In this document: in pieces, positions 56,857-64,000 of the stretch | Layout: every line of letters starts with the position of its first letter | Numbering within the stretch: position 1 is the first letter of the stretch | From: Chrysoperla carnea | Taxonomy: Eukaryota > Arthropoda > Insecta > Neuroptera > Chrysopidae | Length of the DNA stretch: 64,000 nt | NCBI RefSeq assembly: GCF_905475395.1 | Contig: NC_058341.1 | Location: 66,285,501-66,349,500, forward strand | Reading direction: 5' to 3' | The notes under the pieces: generated by a model | Seen by the model: only the letters and a program-made list of their open reading frames with translations | Databases searched by the model: none | What the model was told of the DNA's origin: nothing | Position numbers and translations under genes: made by a program

Positions 56857-57309
56857 TTAGCATGTCGTCGATTTGATTGTTTTTCCATCAGGTGAAACCC
56901 AGGTTGCCTTATGTATATTTTTGTGATCAAAGTGAGTGCTCAAAACTTTCATATTATTCTCTCTTGCAAACTCAATAACACATTTCCCATTTTCGTTAGC
57001 ACACTCGTGTTTACTTTTACCTCCTGTTACACTTTTATATATTGCTTTGTTTCCAATCTTAGCATTACAATCGCCTATTATGATTTTCGTATCGTACTTC
57101 GGTAATTTATTATAGGCATTTTGTACTTCCTCATAAAAAAGTTGTTTAGCCTCGATATCCTTTTCTTCGGATGGTGCGTGAATATTTATAACCGATATCT
57201 TTCTATATTTTCCTCTCAACCTTATTCGACACATTCTCTCCGAGTGAGCTTCAAAATCCAGAACTACTTTCTCATCTTTCTCATTTAGAAGGAACCCCGT
57301 GCCTAACAT
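56857..57309 (-). pseudogene. AP-endonuclease domain of the LINE (broken)
   Basis: 150 codons with INIHAPSEEKD, IIIGDCNAKIG and HKATWVSPDG, matching the conserved blocks of APE-type endonucleases. The N-terminal part (RWNVRSIYEEE near 57440) sits in another frame, so a frameshift separates them. Confidence 0.78.
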
Positions 57310-57822
57310 TCTGTTAACACCCCCACTTTTAAATACGACATGTTTCCCGATTCTAACAATATCATTCCCTAATAAAATTATATCTTTCCATTACTTTTTT
57401 TTTTAATTTTCAAATTTTTCCTCTTCGTAAATACTTCTCACATTCCATCTAGCGATTCTCATTTCTAGATCAGAAAGTTTGCTATACCTCATTTTAATAT
57501 TTTTTCCTTTCTTGTTGTGTGTTGACGTTTTTCAAAATTTCCCATAATCTTGTCCATTTTCAAAGCCCATTTCGTCTGAGATATTACTTTTTTCCAACAT
57601 CGTTTCTACGTTGTGTCTCTAACTGGTCAGCTTCAATATTCCATCTCCATTCTACATCGCCGATTTTCAATTTTTGGTACCCAATTTTAACCTGCTTTTC
57701 CATTCTCTGTTCCTCTGCTGCTATTGCTCTTATGAGTCTCTGTATATCCCTCTCCTTGACTGTCTGATCGTTATACATGAAAATCTTTCCCGCCTTTATT
57801 TCTCTTAATTTGCTTTTATTTT

Positions 57823-58152
57823 CTATAACTTTAAATTATCATCTAACTTTTCGAATAAGATCAGGTAAGTTGCTTTCCCTAGCCTGTGTGCTGACTGAAT
57901 TGAGGCTTCCACTTTCAAAGTTCTTTTGAAAAAATCAGTCATCACATCTTTTAATAAATCCTTATTTTCGTTAGCTACCTCCAGCCCAGAGACCACCACA
58001 TTATTTCGCCTCTTTTCCCTATCCCACTGCTCAGTTTTTGCATTGAGTGTTGCCAAATTTTTCTTAATATTTTCGTTCTTTGCTTTTAAAATTTCATTCT
58101 CTTTCTTTATTTTATTATTATTCTCCTTCAATTCTTGCATTTCATGTCTCAT
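57823..58152 (-). pseudogene. ORF1-like coiled-coil protein fragment
   Basis: 109 codons. A charged coiled coil (repeated KKENEI/KAKNENIKK) is followed by REKRRNNVVVSGLE, a phrase common in ORF1 proteins of insect LINEs, and by AHRLGKATYLILFE. It is interrupted upstream by stops. ORF1 proteins bind the element's RNA. Confidence 0.7.
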
Positions 58153-58789
58153 TTTTTTTTCTCTTCTTTCATTTGTCTTATATAATGCCTATAATTTATT
58201 TTTATATCCGATGATACCGTTTGTAACAATTTGAAAATATCATCTAACTTTTTGTCATTTTCATACATTATTCTTGCTAATTTCTTGCTCCCTTTAAAAG
58301 GCCCCGTGTTCTCTGCATTTCTTTTCCTTTTGCCTTCATCCGCTGAAAATCTTCCGTACTACTCATAATTTAAAGTACGTCCCTGTTCAAATATTGTAAA
58401 GCGTTAAAAACACAAAACCAGATCAACTCTTCGAGGTGAAGTATTTTATCAATACAATTTTATGTTATACACTTTACTACCCCTTAACTGCTTTAAAATT
58501 AATACAGCAAACAAAAACAAAACAAAAAAATTATTATCTATATATTTTATTACCTTCCTATTTGAAGGTTATCCAACTGTCAAAATTAACAATTAGCCAC
58601 TATATTAATTAAATATCATTAAAAAACAGATATAATTTATTTCACTTAAGAAACTAATCCCCAAAACACTTTCTAATACCTTTTCGTGGCACAGTAAGCT
58701 CAAAATTTTCCAATAATGAACATAAATTTTGGAGTTATGTACCACAGTAATGTCTTCATTAAATACCAGGACTGGACTCGACAGTCTGT

Positions 58790-58965
58790 ATATTCCATGT
58801 TAAAATTGGATAGCTAAATGTCAATAATTTTGAAAGCAGAGCTTTTTATATAAAAAAAATTGGTTTGGTAAACCTTATAATAAAAAAGTTTTCCATATGT
58901 AGTCGACTTAGGTAGACATCCTGTATACCTAGATACTATTATTTTTAAAGCATCTGTAGCTGTAT
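58790..58965 (-). repeat. R3 repeat, partial and inverted, right of the LINE remnant
   Basis: The complement shares CTACATATGGAAAACTTTTT and TATTATAAGGTTTA with 54590-54640 and 2545-2600. Confidence 0.65.
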
Positions 58966-59139
58966 CTAGATATATTTTAAATGTATATTATATTATATCT
59001 ATAAACAAAACTCAGATACAGATACATTTTTTTTCAATTTTTAATTAATTTCTGTTTCATTTTCAAATTATTAATGAATATCAATTTGACGATTTTACCA
59101 AATACATCAAAATTAGTATACACTATATTCTATGAGTTA

Positions 59140-59205
59140 GTATTCCGCGGACGGAATTGGTTACGCCTTAACCAACTGAGCTAATAGGGCGACGATCTTA
59201 AACTA
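59140..59205 (-). mobile_element. tRNA-like SINE head fragment
   Basis: The complement contains a Pol III A box in TTAGCTCAGTTGGTTAAGG and then GTCCGCGG-AT, also found in the SINE at 61635-61880. There is no B box here, so it is a truncated head and not a tRNA gene. Confidence 0.6.
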
Positions 59206-59259
59206 AATTTGTTTTGATGTTGATGCTGGGTGTCATCGCACAATTGCCCCTAAAAAATT

Positions 59260-59740
59260 ATTTCAGGAAAAATTCCCTCATGTTAACCCAATTCCATGTA
59301 AAAAAACTTTTAAAAGTTAAAAGATGAACTCAATGAACAAAGGTCAAATATAGTTAGAGCTTTTACCTGAAACCAAACCAAAACTTCTAAAACAAAGACC
59401 TATGCCATAATACACAAGGTAGATAAGGAAATTGACCGCCTGGTACATGAAGGAATTTTGGAGCCTATTGAATATAGTGATTTTGGGTCGCCTATTGTTC
59501 CAGTGATGAAGCGCAATGGTAATTTAGGATTTGCGGGGATTAAAAATTAACCCTCAACCCGTGCTTGAAAATGGATCCTTATCCCTTACCAAAAATTGAG
59601 GATATATTCCAGAAATTGGGTGAAAATCGAGTTTGGGCCAAAATGGATTTGAGCCATGCTTACCAACGGTGTGAGTTGGAGCAAGAGTCGCGCAAACTGG
59701 TAGCCATTACTACACAGAATAATAATAATCACTTCCTCAA
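59260..59740 (+). pseudogene. Gypsy-type (Ty3) reverse transcriptase fragment
   Basis: Broken frames read EIDRLVHEGILEPIEYSDF, then GSPIVPVMKRNG, then after two frameshifts PYPLPKIEDIFQKLG and AKMDLSHAYQ (first catalytic Asp) with ELEQESRKLVAI. These are consecutive conserved blocks of Ty3/gypsy polyproteins. Everything after LVAITTQ is lost. Confidence 0.82.
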
Positions 59741-60073
59741 AAAACAAAAATAGCGGCATCAAACCGTGCCTAGGGCGGCATCAAGACTAAATCTGAAACT
59801 GGAAAATGGAAAAATAGGCATTTTACAATTTTTTTTTTATTAATTTGATCGATACTTTATACTTCATGAAAATTCATTTAAATGTAAAATAAATTTTTAT
59901 TTCAGATGAAACAGATTTTTATTAATAAAAAACGTAAGTATAATAAAATTTTGCTGCATTCAAGCAAAATCATAAATATTAAATATTAATAGAGTACAAA
60001 GTCAAAAATATATATTTTACAATCACATTTATTATCCTTTGACTTTGACTTGAAAATTTTTTTTATCTACACA

Positions 60074-60851
60074 TAATAGCCCAGGAAAACAAAGGGCTTT
60101 CTGCGTAAAAAATCCAAGTGAAGTTCTTTCACTGGGATTATCTTTATTTGGATGTTAGAAATGACCTATGAAAAGTCTAAAGCAATATCATGTGCCCAAA
60201 AATATATATTCAAGGTCAAAGTTCGCGAAACTGGGGTTCAAATATCTCGTAAACTATTAAGTTTATTACAGTTTTGGTTATTATAAAACATGTTCGTGAG
60301 TTAATTTTACATAAAACGGTTCTGTACAAAATATCCGTAGATACAATATTTCTCAAGATATATGCCTAAAAAAAATATCAAAAAAAAAATAAAAAAATTT
60401 AAAGAAACTATAGCAATTTGTATTTATTTTAATTTTTTTGAATATTATTCATTTATAAAATATTTTAGATATTTTTCGTGCAGTAAAGTGTATACGAATT
60501 ACTTAAATTTTTCTCAGTTATATATTTCGAAAACTATTGCTTCTACGGAAATTTTTGTACAGAATCTTTTTTGTGTAAAATAATTCGCAAAGTTTCTAAT
60601 AGAAAAAAATACAATAAATTTATGAATTTATACAATATTAAATACAATATATTATAAATTTATGAGATATTTGTAAAAAAACTATTTTCATGACCTTTCA
60701 CGTTGAATTTTTTCTTGCGCACATGATACTGCAATGGATTTTTCATTGGTCATTTCTTACAACCATATAAAAATAATCCCGCTGAATAAACTTCACATGG
60801 ATATCTTAAGCAGATCGACTTTTACATTTTATTATTTTTCTGGGCTATAAT
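60074..60851. mobile_element. TIR element, ~780 bp
   Basis: The left TAATAGCCCAGGAAAA pairs with the right TTTTTCTGGGCTATAATA. Inner arms share GTGAAGTT..TTCA..GGGATTAT and GAAATGACC. No gene. Confidence 0.78.
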
Positions 60852-61634
60852 AAGTATAATTTGTAATTAAAATTGTTATTTTGAATATCCATAATTTTGT
60901 CATGAAGCTGAGACTGTAATCTTTAAACAATCGTCAGAAGTAAATAATTTTTAGGAAAAATTTAAAATTTGTTTTTATTTTACGTTAAAAAAATATTTTG
61001 TAAATGGGCCTTTGCTGCCTAGATTGATCTATCAGTGATAATATTTTACATAAGACTGGTGTTGGAACGGTTGAAAGTGATCTGTCAAATTTAATTTAAT
61101 GAAATGAATGGCCAAATATATCTGTGATATTCCTAATATTTCAACAAAATTTCCTAAAAATATCATCGCTAAATGGTTTGCGGTAAATTGTAAGTTTCTC
61201 TTAACTCTCGCAATGCACACACATATGGGTTAAAAAATGCGTGAAGTATTCGTTCTTATTTATGATTTTGGCGATTTCTTGTTTTTATTTTACTTAGAGG
61301 TGTTTTTTGATTGAGAAAACATTTTTACGTAAATATTTTATTAATGCTTGAATCCTCTTTTGAATTGATATTGAACTTCTTTTTTTAATAACCAAAATGA
61401 TTATCCGTTTTCCATAATTTAAATCAACTTTCAATTTTAGTTAATTTCTTGGATTTTATTTTTGTTTAAGCATATTATTCTACGCCTCTGTAATACAGCT
61501 TGGTATTTTGCATGAAATGGCATTTCGGTTAAAACCTCAAGGTTTTGTTTGCATATACACTGAATTTCGTTGACGCTCCTCTCAAATTCCTTCCTCAAGG
61601 AATGATGATTGTTCGAAAACTTTTTCATATAAGC
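60852..61634. other. AT-rich spacer, no gene seen
   Basis: No exon or structured repeat recognised. Confidence 0.35.
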
Positions 61635-61880
61635 CTAGGTTAGGTTAGGTTATATTCCCACGAAGGACACACTTAGGCTATAGAGCCCATTGTGATACCA
61701 TATTTGTGTTTTACCACCTTTTCCGCTGATAATTTCTTTTATCAGCTCCTCGTATTCAGAGGCTGAGTGCACCTCCTTCATACATATACCATGCAATACA
61801 CCAGCCCATCAAAACTATCAATTAAATTGATTTTGATGCGACGGCGGGAATCGAACCCGCTACCCTAAGCATACCGCGGA
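61635..61880 (-). mobile_element. tRNA-derived SINE
   Basis: On the minus strand a B box lies in GCGGGTTCGATTCCCGCCG, preceded by GTCCGCGGTATGCTTAGGG and followed by a ~200-bp body ending in a short TTAGG-like repeat (complement) near 61635. The A-box half is missing here but is seen at 59140-59205. Confidence 0.72.
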
Positions 61881-62604
61881 CATCATAAATGTAATTGTAA
61901 ATATGAATGTAATTTAATAAATAAAGATTAACAATTAATGATGTGGGTGGCCTCTGTGATAGGGCGTATGTCAGAAAAACGGAGGTCAAACCCCATTATT
62001 ATTTATTATTATATTTTTTCTAGAGTAGGCGTTCGTTGCCCATTAGACTCAAATAATTGAAATACTTTTTTTATCCAATTTTTAGTGATGTGCGTGTGAC
62101 AGTGATGTTCAGCTGTCTCAATGTCTTCTTCATTATCTTGATGTATTAGGAAACTTCGGTGGAACCATAATTGGAGTCAGATATAATCTATTTTATAATT
62201 CTTCGGTAAATTTAATAAATGTTGTTTTGTTGCAGCGTAGAAAAATCCTTTCATTTTCATTGTTGTATTTATTATAGGGTTTTACTTTTTTTAGTTACCT
62301 AGCGCCCGCAATTTATTTCTCAGGTTATGGAGGCATTTAGTATTTCTTTCCCATCTCGACTGAAGATAAATTTCCCCAGATTTGTCGAGGCGAGAATTCT
62401 GGAGGTTCCACCTCTTCTAAATCATTATTAGATATTATTAGGTTAGGATGATATAAAATTTAAGCCCTATAGAACAATAACTGTAAGCTAGATACCAATT
62501 TTAAACATTCTATCTTTTAACTTCTATTTATTACTTTTTGCAAATATCGGAAGGCAAGTTAAAAATTGAGATGGAATAACTTTAATCTTTTTCTCTTTTA
62601 TAGG
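61881..62604. other. Spacer upstream of unit D
   Basis: No gene seen. The last part joins the shared P450 5' flank. Confidence 0.35.
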
Positions 62605-62752
62605 TAATTAAACAACTTATTTTTAACAAAAATTTGAAGGAATACATTTTAAATTATAATTAATTAATAATTGACAAATTAGAGGTGTTTCATTTATGTT
62701 GGACATGGGTTGTAACATTTATGTTGGAGCCGAGTTGTTTCTTAAAAACTCA
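62605..62752 (+). promoter_or_regulatory. P450 5' flank of unit D
   Basis: Matches the flanks of units B and C, including ATTAGAGGTGTTTCATTTATG and TTGTTTCTTAAAAACTC before the conserved start. Confidence 0.5.
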
Positions 62753-62942
62753 ATGTTTTTAATGGTGTTTATGAAATTTCTACAAAATCATGTTTTAATT
62801 TCTTTATTATTTTTAATTTTAATTCTCACATGTTTTTATTTTTGGAATTATATTCGCGGATGTTATTATGTATCAAAACTTCCTGGACCACCAGCTTATC
62901 CAATAATTGGAAATGCAAAATTATTTTTGGGATCTCATCAAG
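62753..62942 (+). CDS. Cytochrome P450, CYP4-type, unit D, exon 1 only
   Basis: 190 nt from the conserved ATG ([15 protein letters not shown]) through the hydrophobic anchor and [17 protein letters not shown] to CATCAAG, followed by a GTAAAT donor, exactly as in unit C. No exon 2 is recognised up to 64000, so the rest of the gene, if intact, lies beyond the window. An in-frame ATG at 62696 would add 19 residues. Confidence 0.78.
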
Positions 62943-64000
62943 GTAAATTTAAAGAGTATTTATAATACTTATATTTTAGAATTTCGTCATGCAGGAGCTG
63001 TGGTAATCTTAGCGAAATCTCTCTTAAGGCTGTTGTCTTGCTATGGTTGTTTTAACAATTACCATTTGAAGTCAATTGATTGTCTCTAATAACTCGAGAT
63101 AAACTTAATTAAAGTGTGAACCATTAACTTTAAAAGTACAAGAGAAATTTTCCAAAAACTAACTGTTTATTGTCTATCTACTGTAAAGTTAAAACATTTT
63201 ATTGTTGACCAGAAACAAGTCTAGTTAGTGCATTGTGGCTAAAGAGAAATAACTATATTAGCAGAATTTTACACAATTAATCGTACACAGTATATTCTAT
63301 GAGAAACAGTTGAGTTGTATAGTATAGATAAAATTTGTAACTTATTTCACTATAAGTTTATGCACTCTTACCATATATTCTCCCGTGCATATATTGCAAA
63401 ACTTTTTGATAATATTGTAGCAAGACAACAGCCTTAAGAAATTAAGAAATTTTATTTAAAAATTACAATTTAAAAAAATACTTACATTTCGTTAAATATC
63501 GATATTTCGGTTGCAACGTAACCATCGTCAGTAGCAAAATTTATTGATATAATGCAGTACAAGTATTTTTTACATATAGTTAAAAATAAATATTTAAAAA
63601 AAAAAAAAAAAAAAAAAATACAAAGATATCACAAAATCGAAAAAATAAACTTTTTAAGACCACCAAACTTTTTGTAGCAATTCACAACAAAGTATTTAGT
63701 GGGTTTGAAAAATTCCTTTATCGACCGTGATTTATATCAACGAGCTGGATTCAAATTTTGTATCGCTAATGAAATAGATGTGTCTAAGTTCGCTGTAACT
63801 GACGAGAATTGTTGCATGACTTTATTTTTAAAAGATGTCTATTTTATCAATTCAGAGTCAGGCATACGACTTTTATTCTAGTTGAGAGTCTTATTACCCG
63901 TCTTGTGGAATAAAATGCTTTCGCAAGCATCTAAAATATTGTGAAACCTAACAGATTTAACTAACATTGTTGATAGAATCTTGTGTTCCGTACTTAAAAC
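62943..64000. other. Intron 1 of unit D and beyond, no exon seen
   Basis: An A-run of more than 20 lies at about 63597-63619. A small frame at 63699-63881 has no recognised domain. Inserted repeat sequence is likely, because intron 1 is only ~230-310 bp in units B and C. Confidence 0.4.

Larger units (their letters stand above)
54930..58370 (-). mobile_element. Non-LTR retrotransposon (APE endonuclease type), decayed
   Basis: On the minus strand the order is ORF1-like coiled coil, AP endonuclease, reverse transcriptase and C-terminal tail, broken by frameshifts and stops. The RTE/Jockey-type layout and the YGSETWAMN tail motif place it among APE-bearing LINEs; the exact clade is not certain. 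It starts near ATGAGTAGTACGGAAG (minus strand, about 58364). Confidence 0.82.

Noticed and set aside
61635..61655. TTAGG-like repeat suggesting telomeric sequence
   Set aside because: Only about three units at the end of a SINE; far too short for a telomere tract.
61941..61990. tRNA-like text (GTGGCCTCTGTGATAGGGCG ... AGGTCAAACCCC) next to the SINE
   Set aside because: Only weak resemblance to A and B boxes and no cloverleaf that I can draw with confidence.

Overview
The window is AT-rich animal nuclear DNA, almost certainly from an insect. It carries intron-containing cytochrome P450 genes of the CYP4 type, and nearly everything else is transposable element sequence: Helitrons, foldback elements, an R4/Dong-like retrotransposon, another non-LTR retrotransposon, THAP elements, SINEs and a gypsy fragment. 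There are no operons, bacterial genes or CRISPR arrays. All calls come from reading the sequence by eye; no database search was possible.

The host genes form one P450 cluster of four units. Unit A (minus, 1-350) is a partial inverted copy cut by the window start. Unit B (plus, 12698-17723) and unit C (plus, 38869-50077) are complete: nine exons with matching lengths join in frame to 518 and 517 residues. Unit D (plus, from 62753) shows only its first exon. B, C and D share the same 5' flank, so the cluster grew by duplication. Introns and intergenic spaces are packed with mobile elements.

Layout. 1-1330: inverted P450 fragment. 1540-12500: dispersed repeats, a 1.2 kb terminal-inverted-repeat (TIR) element, a Helitron inserted in a palindromic element (6212-7174), more foldback elements, and a hAT-like MITE just upstream of unit B. 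12.7-17.7 kb: unit B. 18.0-28.1 kb: a Helitron interrupted by a ~9.6 kb TIR transposon. That transposon encodes a 1,373-codon ORF whose C-terminal part carries acidic motifs resembling FEN/PIN-type nucleases, preceded by zinc-finger-like exons. 28-35.7 kb: dispersed repeats and foldback elements. 35.7-38.5 kb: an R4/Dong-like retrotransposon in a TAA microsatellite. 38.9-50.1 kb: unit C. 50.7-54.5 kb: THAP sequences, including a small TIR element with an intact THAP gene. 54.5-59 kb: a decayed endonuclease/reverse-transcriptase retrotransposon flanked by inverted repeats. 59-62 kb: SINE and gypsy remnants and another foldback element. 62.7 kb onward: unit D.

The points most worth attention are: (1) a Helitron family whose 52-bp minisatellite is a near-continuous array of heat-shock-element modules (alternating GAA and TTC every 5 bp), with one copy just upstream of the first exon of the large transposon gene; (2) the large TIR transposon with its nuclease-like protein, and the odd internal copy of its own flank; (3) the THAP-only TIR element; (4) the Helitron insertion whose empty site can be read from the opposite arm of the palindrome it entered.
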